A stretch of DNA of 61,335 nt, from the NCBI GenBank assembly GCA_000991575.1, contig LBRU01000003.1:1-61335 (forward strand). Direction: 5' to 3'. This DNA comes from a candidate division TM6 bacterium GW2011_GWE2_36_25. GTDB taxonomy: Bacteria > Babelota > Babeliae > Babelales > UBA12409. A model generated the notes under the pieces. It searched no databases. It was not told the origin of the DNA and saw only the letters and a program-made list of their open reading frames with translations. Position numbers and translations under genes: made by a program. Each line of letters begins with the position of its first letter. Position 1 is the stretch's first letter. Positions 42,372 to 50,825 of the stretch are shown piece by piece.

Positions 42372-42838
42372 TACATTACTTTATCAGATTTACTTTGCCA
42401 CAGTTCAAAAACATCCTTCGCTTGAGGTATTAAAACATGCTCCATCTTTAAAGAACGCGCCTCAGGCCTCAATGCAATCTCTTTATAAATAAACGCATCA
42501 TCAAAACCAATTGCTGCGGCATCTTCTCGCGACAATGCAAAAAACAGGACGTCAATGCGAGCCCAATAGACCGCACTCAAACACATTGGACATGGTTCAC
42601 AACTACTATAAAGAGTACAACCATTTAACTGATACGTATTAAGTTCTTGGCAGGATCGACGAATTGCTACCATTTCGGCATGCGCAGTTGGATCATTAGT
42701 CTTAACAACCTCATTGGTGCCCGTTGCAATTATTTGATCATCTTTCACCACCAAGGCCCCAAATGGCCCCCCATTACTCTTTATAGAATCTGATGCAAGG
42801 ATAAGAGCCTCAATCAAAAATTTTTTATGAATATTCAT
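42368..42838 (-). CDS. guaD: Guanine deaminase, CDA-fold type
   Basis: A 156-residue zinc deaminase. Zinc and catalytic residues are His53 and Glu55 (PTAHAEMVAIR) with Cys83 and Cys86 (SSCEPCPMCLSAVYWAR). The GFDDAFIYKEIALRPEARSL segment and the aromatic C-terminal end match guanine deaminase of the Bacillus GuaD type rather than TadA, which edits tRNA-Arg. It converts guanine to xanthine. It is first in a two-gene unit with a Nudix hydrolase. Confidence 0.85.
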   Translation of the reverse strand: MNIHKKFLIEALILASDSIKSNGGPFGALVVKDDQIIATGTNEVVKTNDPTAHAEMVAIRRSCQELNTYQLNGCTLYSSCEPCPMCLSAVYWARIDVLFFALSREDAAAIGFDDAFIYKEIALRPEARSLKMEHVLIPQAKDVFELWQSKSDKVMY

Positions 42839-42895
42839 TCCGCAGTACCTGTTTTTTCTTAGTTTATCAAGCTCTCATAAAAGAAACAAAAAAAA

Positions 42896-42916
42896 GCCTG
42901 CTCTTTCGACACAGGC
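42896..42916 (-). terminator. Terminator of membrane paralogue operon
   Basis: A stem GCCTG/CAGGC with an 11-base loop is followed on the minus strand by eight T residues. It lies about 24 bp after the stop of the gene at 42940-43761. Confidence 0.8.
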
Positions 42917-42939
42917 CTTAAAATCACTTTTTTAAAAAT

Positions 42940-43761
42940 TTAACGTTTTTTTGAAAGTTTAAGATAAAGCATTGCCGGAAGAATTAACTCTATCATGCCG
43001 ATATACAAACTAAACAATACCGCTGGAACAAACATGATTAACACAAATGGCACAAACCAAGCAAAGCTCAATGGAATTGAACATATTAAAGCAATAATCC
43101 ACATTACAAAAAAAACAAGCGTTCCAAGTGCAAGAAGAGAAGACAACCAAAAAATAATATAAACCAATTGAGCTGTAATGGTAACTAATAGGTTATTACA
43201 CACAAATAAAAAAGCTTCTTTTATTGTCACCCACAATGATTCATTTTTTTTAATAAGTATTGGCACGACATAAAAAATCATCAATGACCATACTGAAAAA
43301 AGAATCAAACTCAGAATCCAAATTAACAATTCCGCATATACAATCTGAACTTGCAAACCGGTTGCCTGCTCATAATTAAGGTTAATTCCAGAACCTATAA
43401 CAAAATATTTTTTGATAAAATCAGCAATTGCAAAAATAAATGTCAAAACAACAAGCTTAGGCAATATTCCTTCATCAAAATGAAAACTCTCAAAAAAACT
43501 CATTTTTTTATTAACAAATAAAACATAAAAACGATTTGTCAATGCCGCAAAAATAAAAACAATAGTTATTGATATCCCCAACTCTTTTACAATGAGCAAT
43601 GAATACCGACTCATCATACCAAAAAAATTTGTTAATATGCCGCTCTCAAAAAGATACTTCAAAAAAGCAATAATAAGCGGATACCAAAACAATCTTTTAT
43701 AATGCCAAGCCCAAGAACACGTTTCCAATGCTAAATCATAGCCTAAATGGATTTTTTTCAT
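42940..43761 (-). CDS. Membrane protein, DUF6159-like, copy 2
   Basis: A 273-residue integral membrane protein with five to six helices. The opening LALETCSWAWHYKRLFWYPL, the NKKMSFFESFHFDE loop near residue 85, LIKKNESLWVTIKEAFLFV near residue 168 and a Gly-Met-Ile-Glu-Leu C-terminal region align with the next protein upstream (RKDMTFSESFDFG, LIKRNLSLGKAIKKAFVMV), so they are tandem paralogues. The pattern resembles DUF6159 membrane proteins of unknown role. The two genes are 19 bp apart and share the downstream terminator. Confidence 0.72.
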   Translation of the reverse strand: MKKIHLGYDLALETCSWAWHYKRLFWYPLIIAFLKYLFESGILTNFFGMMSRYSLLIVKELGISITIVFIFAALTNRFYVLFVNKKMSFFESFHFDEGILPKLVVLTFIFAIADFIKKYFVIGSGINLNYEQATGLQVQIVYAELLIWILSLILFSVWSLMIFYVVPILIKKNESLWVTIKEAFLFVCNNLLVTITAQLVYIIFWLSSLLALGTLVFFVMWIIALICSIPLSFAWFVPFVLIMFVPAVLFSLYIGMIELILPAMLYLKLSKKR

Positions 43762-43780
43762 ACCGTCCTCCTCAGAACCG

Positions 43781-44620
43781 CTACTTCAATCCTTCAACGA
43801 CACTGTGATAAAGTGTTGCAGGAAGCGCCATTATTACTGTTGCAAAATACCAACCCAGCAACAACGTTGGAACAACAATAACTAAAATAAATGGCATAAT
43901 TAACCCAATACCAAGTGGAACATTAAGTAAATAACAAGCAAGCCAGGTTAAACCTAAACCAGTCACCCCAACGATAAATCCAATCAACAGCATATAAAAA
44001 ATCATTGCAACCGTTGCTGAAATAATTTCGATAATATGTTTCCATACCATAACAAAAGCTTTTTTAATCGCTTTGCCCAAAGATAAATTTCGTTTAATTA
44101 ACACCGGTAACACAAATAATGTTCCAATAAACCAACCCATTAATAAGAAATAAACAAGGTAATATTTGGTAATCTGAGGAATATAAATGCTTGAAACTAA
44201 AATAAAAGCAACAACAACAATGAAAACAACACTCCAAAAAAACAGTTTTTTATTAAGTTGTTTACCAAAATCAAAGCTTTCACTAAATGTCATATCTTTA
44301 CGATGTAAAATTTCCATTACGCGTCGCAACAATGCGGCACTAAAAATAACTTTGATCCAATAGTTAAAAATTAAAACGGCAACAAGAGCAAGCACCGTAT
44401 AAACGTTAAGCACTTTACCAAGAGCCTGTGTCCATTGTTCAAAAGTTTTGTAGATTCCCACCACGCCAAAGCCAAGTAATAATGATACAACGGCAAAAAC
44501 AAATGAACTAACCAAAGAACTTAATAATGTATAAAATAACAAAGATTTATAATTCCAGGTGATAGATAACGTTCTCAAAACAGACCGATGGCCATTAATA
44601 ATTTGATCAATAAAAGACAT
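43781..44620 (-). CDS. Membrane protein, DUF6159-like, copy 1
   Basis: A 279-residue membrane protein with about six helices; first gene of the tandem pair. It starts MSFIDQIINGHRSVLRTLSI, typical of DUF6159 ('MSF...G......S..VL'), with RKDMTFSESFDFGKQL near residue 105 and LIKRNLSLGKAIKKAFVMVW near residue 173. Function unknown. AAGGAGAAAAA precedes the ATG. Confidence 0.75.
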   Translation of the reverse strand: MSFIDQIINGHRSVLRTLSITWNYKSLLFYTLLSSLVSSFVFAVVSLLLGFGVVGIYKTFEQWTQALGKVLNVYTVLALVAVLIFNYWIKVIFSAALLRRVMEILHRKDMTFSESFDFGKQLNKKLFFWSVVFIVVVAFILVSSIYIPQITKYYLVYFLLMGWFIGTLFVLPVLIKRNLSLGKAIKKAFVMVWKHIIEIISATVAMIFYMLLIGFIVGVTGLGLTWLACYLLNVPLGIGLIMPFILVIVVPTLLLGWYFATVIMALPATLYHSVVEGLK

Positions 44621-44713
44621 TTTTTCTCCTTATACTACATTTCTATATTCTCTCTTTTTTAAAAGTAATGCGCATAATCCTTACTACATAAGCCTTCCTT
44701 ATAATTTTGCTCT

Positions 44714-45928
44714 TTAGCTTTTTAACTTTCTCATTCTATCAATAAAACAATCTACTTCTTCAAGAGTATTATAACAATAAAAGCTTATTCGAACGGTCGC
44801 CGGAAGACCTAATAATGCATGCAATGGTTGCGCACAATGTTGGCCAGCACGAACAGCAACAGTAATCTCATCGGAATCTAAAAATGCAGCAATATCATGC
44901 GCGTGTATTCTATCAACAAAAAAACTTACGAGATGCCCATCTTTTTTCAATTGTTCACGAGGCCCAACAATATGAATACCTTTAATTGTTTCTAACTCTT
45001 CAATAGCGCGCGTGGTTAATTGCGATTCATGTCTTTTTAAATCAGCAAATGGAACATTTTCTTTTAAATAATTAATTGCAGCAGCAAAACCAATTGCCTG
45101 AGCAATTGGTGGCGTCCCTGCCTCAAATTTTCTCGGCGCCGGGGCCCACAATGAACGTTCACAACAAACATCAGCAACCATACCACCACCAAATTGATAT
45201 GGTGGGACCAAATCTTGTAATTCTCTTTTTATAAACAAACAGCCTATTCCGGTTGGTCCCAACATTTTATGGCTTGAAAAAACCAAAAAATCTGCACCCA
45301 TTTCATGAACATCAAGCTTTTGATGTGGTGCTGATTGCGCTGCGTCGACTAAAACTTTCGCACCAACATGATGTGCTAACTGAATAATGTGCTTAACATC
45401 ATTAGTAGTACCCAAAACATTAGATGCATGCGTTATTGCCACCAGCTTCGTCTTTGAAGAAAGCAAATCTTGATAAGCTTGCATATTAAGATAACCATCT
45501 GTTGTTATTGGCACAATTTTTAAATGTGCACCTACTTTTTGAACCAGTTGCTGCCATGGTAAAAAATTAGCATGGTGCTCCATCTGGCTCACCACAATCT
45601 CATCGCCCGCAGAAATAAATTCCGCACCCCACGTTGAAGCAATAAAATTAATTCCTTCCGTTGTACCAGAAGTAAAAATAACCTCATCAGAATGAACGCC
45701 AATAAATGCTGCTATCTGCGCACGCGCTTGTTCATACAAACTGGTCGCCTCTTCTGCTTTTATATATAAACTACGAAAAACATTAGCAGTATGATACGCA
45801 TAAAACTGTGAAATTTTATCAATAACCTGTTGTGGTTTTTGCGTTGTAGCCGCATTATCGAAATAGATATAATTTTTTGTTAATTCTCTAAAAACAGGAA
45901 AATCAGCACGTATTTTTTCTACATTCAT
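44714..45928 (-). CDS. sufS: Cysteine desulfurase SufS
   Basis: A PLP-dependent group II cysteine desulfurase, 404 residues, supplying sulfur to the SUF Fe-S assembly system. Markers are YFDNAATTQKPQQVID near residue 22, VISQMEHHANFLPWQ-type block (seen as VVSQMEHHANFLPWQQL near residue 120), PLP Lys in FSSHKMLGPTGIGCLFIK near residue 225 and catalytic Cys in VRAGQHCAQPLHALLG near residue 365. Its usual partner sufU is at 38874-39248. sufBCD are not in the window. Confidence 0.96.
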   Translation of the reverse strand: MNVEKIRADFPVFRELTKNYIYFDNAATTQKPQQVIDKISQFYAYHTANVFRSLYIKAEEATSLYEQARAQIAAFIGVHSDEVIFTSGTTEGINFIASTWGAEFISAGDEIVVSQMEHHANFLPWQQLVQKVGAHLKIVPITTDGYLNMQAYQDLLSSKTKLVAITHASNVLGTTNDVKHIIQLAHHVGAKVLVDAAQSAPHQKLDVHEMGADFLVFSSHKMLGPTGIGCLFIKRELQDLVPPYQFGGGMVADVCCERSLWAPAPRKFEAGTPPIAQAIGFAAAINYLKENVPFADLKRHESQLTTRAIEELETIKGIHIVGPREQLKKDGHLVSFFVDRIHAHDIAAFLDSDEITVAVRAGQHCAQPLHALLGLPATVRISFYCYNTLEEVDCFIDRMRKLKS

Positions 45929-46080
45929 CCAGAAAACCTTATAAATGATGTTATGTATAAAGTTATAACATATTAAACCAAAGGAAAAAAGCGGAAGGAC
46001 TTAACAGGAGTTCTCTTCTTAAAGAAAACTCTACAAACAAGAATACTCTTTCTGTTAAAATAAAAAAAAGTGGAGATAAA

Positions 46081-46854
46081 ATGAAAAAAATCTTTTTTGC
46101 TATTTTTTTAATCATACACCAGCATATTTTTGCACAATTACAATTTTGTCCCGGAATCCCTATTACATGTCAATTTAGAATGAATCAATGGGCCGAGTAT
46201 GACCTGCTTCCTCAATTACGCGCATTTAATCTTATGATTAATGAAAAATTAAGTAAATTACCAAATCTCAAAAAGAGAATGAGTGATGTTAAATTTTCAC
46301 AAGAAATACATTTAAATGCTGAAAGAATTATTACTGAGCTCACACATCCAATTGATCCAAAATTTCTTAAAGCATTCGAACGAATTCAAAATGATCCAGA
46401 ACGAAATTTTAAAGTCAAAGAAGTTCTCAAACAAATTCAAGGAATTATCAATGCATATGATCAAATAGGGCAAGAAGGCATCGATATCCAAAATTTAGAA
46501 CCTTTAAATAATGCGATTGCTAAAAATGGACCGTTATTAAAAAAAACAGAAGAAGAATTAGCAAAATCTCAAAAAGCAAATTTCGATATTTTGGCTCCCA
46601 CAAATCCAACAAATTGTAAAGATTTTCTCGTCTCACCTGAAATTCTTTGCGCAGGAATAGCAGCATCTATGCCCAATACTATCTGGTTCGATCTTACAAC
46701 AGCGCAACACATTATTCATACCTCAAAGGGACAATCGCAACAAGAAGAAGCTATAAACCTTGAAGAAAAAGTTATTCAACCAACAGAAAAAGCATGGCAA
46801 GAAGCCATACAGGCACCACAAACAAGTTATGAAGCGGCAACTGAAATTAGTTAA
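46081..46854 (+). CDS. Secreted hypothetical protein, 257 aa
   Basis: Unrecognised. A signal peptide (MKKIFFAIFLIIHQHIFA) is followed by QLQFCPGIPITCQF with two early cysteines, and a helical Lys/Glu/Asn-rich body. Two later cysteines lie in NCKDFLVSPEILCAG (about residues 180-194). A helical Gln/Glu-rich tail closes the chain. TGGAG lies before the start. Its 3' end faces the secretion ATPase gene with 4 bp between; it has no partner gene on its strand. Confidence 0.68.
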   Translation: MKKIFFAIFLIIHQHIFAQLQFCPGIPITCQFRMNQWAEYDLLPQLRAFNLMINEKLSKLPNLKKRMSDVKFSQEIHLNAERIITELTHPIDPKFLKAFERIQNDPERNFKVKEVLKQIQGIINAYDQIGQEGIDIQNLEPLNNAIAKNGPLLKKTEEELAKSQKANFDILAPTNPTNCKDFLVSPEILCAGIAASMPNTIWFDLTTAQHIIHTSKGQSQQEEAINLEEKVIQPTEKAWQEAIQAPQTSYEAATEIS

Positions 46855-46858
46855 AAGA

Positions 46859-48040
46859 TCAAACAACACGGAAATATTCTTCTAACGAAATAACACCAGC
46901 ACGAAGTAATTCAATTGCTTCGTGCTGCAATGTTTTTAACCCATTGCGCACAGCTTCTTTTTGCAATAAATCTCGTTGCAATGATTTTTCTAAAACAGCA
47001 CGCAACTTATCATTCATCGGCATACATTCAAAAAGACCAATCCGAGATTTATACCCAAGATCATTACATTTTTCACAGCCACATGGAGCAAAAATCATTT
47101 TCTGTGTTATTCCCAATGACGTCAATATCTTTTTTTCATCTTCAACTGGCATTCGTTTTTTCTTACACGAACAGAGCTTGCGCACTAACCTTTGCGCCAA
47201 AACCCCGGATAATGCCGCATTAATTAAATACGGCTCTATTCCCATGTCAACTAAACGCATAATGGTACTTGGCGCATCATTGGTATGTAACGTGCTTAAT
47301 ACGAGATGCCCTGTTAATGCAGCTTGAACTGCAGTTTTCGCTGTCTCTTTATCACGGATTTCACCAACCATAATAACATCAGGATCTTGTCGTAATATTG
47401 ATCGAATACCTTGTGCAAAACTAAAACCTACACGCTCAGAAATATGTCCCTGCGTTATTCCTTCTATATCGTATTCCACCGGGTCTTCAAGCGTCACAAT
47501 ATTGCGTTGCGGTGTATTCAAATATGAAAGTAACGCATAAAGCGTCGTCGTTTTTCCAGATCCGGTCGGTCCCGTAACTAAAAAAAGCCCTTGTGGCTTG
47601 TCTAAAATTGCTTTGATAATCGCATAAGAACGCTTATCTAATCCCAGCTGATCAAATTTTAAAAAATTATAATCACGATCTAAAATACGAATAACAATTT
47701 TCTGCCCATAAATAGATGGAAATGTAGAAACACGCAAATCAACTGAACCGGAAGGCATATCAAATCGAATTTTTCCATCTTGTGGCAGACGGCTTTCTGA
47801 AGTATCAATAGAGGCTAAAACTTTAAAACGTGAAATAATTTGTTGTTGATTTTTTGCCGACAACGAAGGTTGTCGCTGCAAAAGACCATCAATGCGAAAC
47901 CTAATTTGCAGCTCATGCTCTGCTGGCTCCACATGAATATCTGATGCCTGTGCGTCAATGGCATCTTTAATGATATTATCTACAATTGCAATTACCGAAA
48001 GATATTTTGCGTCATAACTACTCACACTTTTTCCTATCAT
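46859..48040 (-). CDS. Type II secretion / type IV pilus ATPase, catalytic part
   Basis: The core of a GspE/PilB-type hexameric ATPase powering type IV pilus assembly or type II secretion at the inner membrane. In 393 residues it shows ASDIHVEPAEHELQIRFRID near residue 32, Walker A GPTGSGKTTTLYALLSYL near residue 156, the Asp box LEDPVEYDIEGITQ, Walker B DPDVIMVGEIRDKETAKTA near residue 220, the His box STLHTNDAPS and the four-Cys zinc element CSCKKKR...CGCEKCNDLG. The N-terminal domain is encoded by the preceding frame at 48047, separated only by an in-frame TAA and two codons. The start may be the ATG at 48040 or a GTG at 48025 that has AGGA upstream. Confidence 0.92.
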   Translation of the reverse strand: MIGKSVSSYDAKYLSVIAIVDNIIKDAIDAQASDIHVEPAEHELQIRFRIDGLLQRQPSLSAKNQQQIISRFKVLASIDTSESRLPQDGKIRFDMPSGSVDLRVSTFPSIYGQKIVIRILDRDYNFLKFDQLGLDKRSYAIIKAILDKPQGLFLVTGPTGSGKTTTLYALLSYLNTPQRNIVTLEDPVEYDIEGITQGHISERVGFSFAQGIRSILRQDPDVIMVGEIRDKETAKTAVQAALTGHLVLSTLHTNDAPSTIMRLVDMGIEPYLINAALSGVLAQRLVRKLCSCKKKRMPVEDEKKILTSLGITQKMIFAPCGCEKCNDLGYKSRIGLFECMPMNDKLRAVLEKSLQRDLLQKEAVRNGLKTLQHEAIELLRAGVISLEEYFRVV

Positions 48041-48046
48041 GTCCCA

Positions 48047-48559
48047 TTAGTATAAATCAACAATATCCTCGGTACTCTCCTCTTCCTCTTCATCTTCTCG
48101 TTCAACGTCCATTTCATCGGGAGGTAATTCATAATATGCTCGTGCTTCATCAATAATATCACGAACAATACCAACTCTAAATTCAATATGATGAGTCGTA
48201 TATTTTCTGAGTTTTTCACGCAGTCCCGTTTGATCAGGACCCCCAGCAACGACCGTTAAAATATTCCCATCAAACTCAACGGGAATTACTGCATTGCGAA
48301 TCAAAAAATCTTGAGGAAACAACGACAATAAATCATGATTAAATTGATAGCCACGAACATCAAAATAAGGAACCTCATAATATTCACTCAAGGCACGTAA
48401 AAGTTCCTCTTTGGTAACAAGCCCTTCATCTAACAAAAAATAATTGAGCTGTACCTGTTCTGACCCTTTAAAGTCTTTCTTTATTGCATCGGCATTATCT
48501 TTATCAAGAGCGCCCATTTTAAGCAAAATGTCACTCAATGCTTGTACATATTCTCTCAT
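48047..48559 (-). CDS. N-terminal (MshEN) domain of GspE/PilB ATPase, separate frame
   Basis: A 170-residue protein matching the T2SSE N-terminal domain: LNYFLLDEGLVTKEELLRAL near residue 37 and EYYEVPYFDVRGYQFNHDLL near residue 60, then SLFPQDFLIRNAVIPVEFDG, ending in an acidic EREDEEEEESTED linker. In normal family members this runs straight into the ATPase core. Here a TAA stop ends it and the core resumes in the same frame six bases later. It is either a natural two-gene split, a nonsense mutation or a sequencing error. A small membrane protein gene precedes it by 9 bp. Confidence 0.85.
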   Translation of the reverse strand: MREYVQALSDILLKMGALDKDNADAIKKDFKGSEQVQLNYFLLDEGLVTKEELLRALSEYYEVPYFDVRGYQFNHDLLSLFPQDFLIRNAVIPVEFDGNILTVVAGGPDQTGLREKLRKYTTHHIEFRVGIVRDIIDEARAYYELPPDEMDVEREDEEEEESTEDIVDLY

Positions 48560-48568
48560 TACTCTCCT

Positions 48569-48970
48569 TTAACCTACACGATAACCGATAACAAAACCGG
48601 CAAATCCACTTATCGTTAAAATAATATTTTCTTTAATTACTGCAAGAAGCCGCTCACCAAATTGTTGAATCGTATTGGTTGGATCAATTCCCGTCAGTTG
48701 TTGTACATGAGACCAATCAATTAAAATAATTCCAAAATGATCAAAAATAATGAAAAATAATATCATCGTTAATGTAATAACAAAAAAGTAACGCATATAT
48801 TTTTTAAGTAAAAAACCGACCAAAAAACCGATTCCTAAAAAAGAAAGTACCTGTACAATATCCTGCAAGGTGACTCCCATCCGGCGAACCGATTGCTCAA
48901 AATACTGCTCTAAAGATTCCCACCATGGCATAATATTTTGATTTGCAGTTATTCGTGTTCCCTGAACCAT
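48569..48970 (-). CDS. Small membrane protein upstream of secretion ATPase, 133 aa
   Basis: Unrecognised. An amphipathic N-terminal region (MPWWESLEQYFEQSVRRMG from residue 14) is followed by three hydrophobic segments (about residues 38-55, 58-82 and 112-130). AAGGAG lies before the ATG. It is directly upstream (9 bp) of the split GspE/PilB genes on the same strand, so a role in the same secretion or pilus assembly is possible. It has no similarity I can see to PilC/GspF or PilM-P. Confidence 0.65.
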   Translation of the reverse strand: MVQGTRITANQNIMPWWESLEQYFEQSVRRMGVTLQDIVQVLSFLGIGFLVGFLLKKYMRYFFVITLTMILFFIIFDHFGIILIDWSHVQQLTGIDPTNTIQQFGERLLAVIKENIILTISGFAGFVIGYRVG

Positions 48971-49110
48971 GAATATCTCCTTATAACTTATTTTAATTTA
49001 AAATTGTTTATATAAAAAAATCAATAACCTAAATGATTAAATGATCATATTTATCTTAAGCCGTACCACAAAAGAATATAATAATTAGGCTACAATTGTA
49101 ACTTAATTGA

Positions 49111-49539
49111 TCAGTGTTGATTTGCAAGAATTTGTACAATTTCTTCATATCCACTTTCTTGTGCTTCTTCAATCGCCGTTTTTCCATATTTATTGGGAAT
49201 GGTTACATCAGCCCCCGCCTCAACAAGCACCCGAACAATAGAAACATTTCCTTTAGAAACAGCTTTATGAAGCGGTGTTCTCTTTTTAGAACCCATAACC
49301 ACATTTATATCAGCACCCTTTTTAATAAGAGGAAGAATCATTTCACATCGATCAAAATGTACAGCAATATACAATGGCGTCACTCCCCATTTTGTCTTAT
49401 TAACATCAACATTTTCTTCAAGCACTTTTTGAACTGAATTATAATTATTATGCCGAATGGCATTAACTAACTTATTATATGAATCACCAAGTAAGACCGT
49501 TGAAAACAACAACAAAAAAATGATTACCTCAAACTTCAT
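49111..49539 (-). CDS. Secreted ankyrin-repeat protein, 142 aa
   Basis: A signal peptide (MKFEVIIFLLLFSTVLLG) is followed by about three ankyrin repeats (from residue 20): a first degenerate unit, WGVTPLYIAVHFDRCEMILP and KGADIN, KRTPLHKAVSKGNVSIVRVL and EAGADV, then KYGKTAIEEAQESGYEEIVQ. Ankyrin proteins of host-associated bacteria often bind eukaryotic targets, so this one may be an exported effector; the small size and Sec leader alone do not prove that. It is a single gene between the pilus ATPase operon and the second HU gene. Confidence 0.88.
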   Translation of the reverse strand: MKFEVIIFLLLFSTVLLGDSYNKLVNAIRHNNYNSVQKVLEENVDVNKTKWGVTPLYIAVHFDRCEMILPLIKKGADINVVMGSKKRTPLHKAVSKGNVSIVRVLVEAGADVTIPNKYGKTAIEEAQESGYEEIVQILANQH

Positions 49540-49604
49540 CGACTCCCCCTTAATTAATCTTACTCCATTATAAAAAGCTTGATGAACAAAAATCTACAAA
49601 AAAA

Positions 49605-49625
49605 GGGACGCGAAATTCGCGTCCC
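49605..49625 (-). terminator. Terminator of second HU gene
   Basis: A 9-10-bp perfect stem (GGGACGCGA/TCGCGTCCC) with a tiny loop is followed on the minus strand by seven T residues. It lies 25 bp after the HU stop codon. Confidence 0.9.
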
Positions 49626-49650
49626 CTAATCTTTAAGGAAACCATGTTCC

Positions 49651-49920
49651 TTAGATCATATCCTTGAGCGCCTTGCCTGGCTTAAATTTAGGAACCGCTT
49701 TAGCAGGTATCGTCATCTTTTTGCCGGTTGCAGGATTTACGCCAACGCGACTTTTACGTTTTATGACAGTAAATGTACCGAAACCAGTAAGCACAACAGG
49801 TTGTTTTTGTTTGAGCGACTGTCCAACTGCCTTAATGAAAGCTTCTAGACAGTTTTTACATGCGGACTTAGGAAGCTTGGTTAGCTTGGCCATTTGCTCA
49901 ACTAATTTTGCCTTGTTCAT
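49651..49920 (-). CDS. HU-family DNA-binding protein (copy 2)
   Basis: A 89-residue HU/IHF-type nucleoid protein. It shows MNKAKLVEQMAKLTKLPKSA, then LTGFGTFTVIKRKSRVGVNP as the DNA-binding arm near residue 45, and PKFKPGKALKDMI at the end. Two cysteines near residues 21-24 (ACKNC) are unusual for HU. It has its own terminator. Compared with copy 1 at 35103 it is more typical in the arm but differs in the N-terminal helices, so the two may form heterodimers or act at different growth stages. Confidence 0.94.
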   Translation of the reverse strand: MNKAKLVEQMAKLTKLPKSACKNCLEAFIKAVGQSLKQKQPVVLTGFGTFTVIKRKSRVGVNPATGKKMTIPAKAVPKFKPGKALKDMI

Positions 49921-50045
49921 ACAACTTCCCTATAGCTTTTTAAAACCTTAGTTATCCCAGGGCAGCGACAAAACTAGTACCTCTTTGTAAAACTTATGAC
50001 CCCTGTAGGATTTGTCAAGTCTTTTTTTTAAATAGTAAAAAATTT

Positions 50046-50132
50046 TGGTGCCGAGGGCCGGACTCGAACCGGCACAGACTCGCGTCCGAAGGATTTTAAG
50101 TCCTTTGCGTCTACCAATTTCGCCACCTCGGC
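50046..50132 (-). tRNA. tRNA-Leu (TAA)
   Basis: A class II tRNA: acceptor GCCGAGG/CCTCGGC, anticodon stem AAGGA/TCCTT with loop CTTAAAA (anticodon TAA), long variable arm, T arm CCGGTTCGAGTCCGG, discriminator A and an encoded CCA. A T-run follows on the minus strand. Confidence 0.96.
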
Positions 50133-50189
50133 AACATATTTCAATTTTACAAGAATTTCCACACCCGAGAAAGCCTTCACTCAAAAGTA

Positions 50190-50264
50190 TGGAGGCGGCA
50201 CCCGGATTCGAACCGGGGCATGAGGGTTTTGCAGACCCTTGCCTTACCACTTGGCTATGCCGCC
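50190..50264 (-). tRNA. tRNA-Cys (GCA)
   Basis: Acceptor GGCGGCA/TGCCGCC, anticodon stem AGGGT/ACCCT with loop CTGCAAA (anticodon GCA), T arm CCGGTTCGAATCCGG, discriminator U and an encoded CCA. It lies between the rhodanese gene and tRNA-Leu on the minus strand. Confidence 0.96.
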
Positions 50265-50273
50265 ACAAAAATT

Positions 50274-50759
50274 TCAATAACCACAGGCAACAGCTTTGGC
50301 ACTTGTCAAGGTTTGCATCAATTTATTCTGCAAATCTTGTGTGGTAATAATTTCAATATCAGATTCTTTTTCCATATCTAATGGCACATTTTTCATCGTT
50401 AAATATGGTTGTTTACACATACCTTCAAGGGATAATCCTGATTGAAACCACCCAGCCATACCCGCTTCATATGCCCAAATATTCTTGAATCCCATTTGTT
50501 TCAACATACGTGCGCCTAAAAAGCTTGCCGTACATTGATAGTTGGAACAGTATATCACAATCTGCGTATCTTTATCCAATTTTTTAGCAAAATCTTCAAG
50601 CTGCTCAAAAGACACATTTATTGAACCTTTAATGTGACAATCATTAAAAAGTTCAGCATCAAGCACATTTATGACAAGCAGTTCAGGTTTTCCCTTTTTC
50701 TTTTCACAGCTACATCCACTTAAAAATAATAACATGAAAAAAACAACTGTTCGATTCAT
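50274..50759 (-). CDS. Rhodanese-like lipoprotein
   Basis: A 161-residue exported protein with a lipoprotein leader (lipobox LSGC at about residues 13-16) and a rhodanese domain: LLVINVLDAELFNDCHIKGS near residue 28 and the active-site Cys in VIYCSNYQCTASFLGARML near residue 69, then WAYEAGMAGWFQSGL. Rhodanese domains transfer sulfane sulfur or bind other thiol ligands. The C-terminal tail past residue 120 is extra. The ATG at 50759 is set by AAAGGC at good distance. Being outside the cytoplasm, it is unlikely to serve Fe-S assembly directly. Confidence 0.85.
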   Translation of the reverse strand: MNRTVVFFMLLFLSGCSCEKKKGKPELLVINVLDAELFNDCHIKGSINVSFEQLEDFAKKLDKDTQIVIYCSNYQCTASFLGARMLKQMGFKNIWAYEAGMAGWFQSGLSLEGMCKQPYLTMKNVPLDMEKESDIEIITTQDLQNKLMQTLTSAKAVACGY

Positions 50760-50825
50760 AAACAAGCCTTTTTCTATTTCATTAATAATGTATCACAATC
50801 GCACGCAGTTGCAACTTTTGATTAA

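Noticed and set aside
42368-42838. Reading the deaminase as TadA
   Set aside because: The GFDD.FIY and aromatic C-terminal features match guanine deaminase; TadA has a different C-terminal helix pattern.
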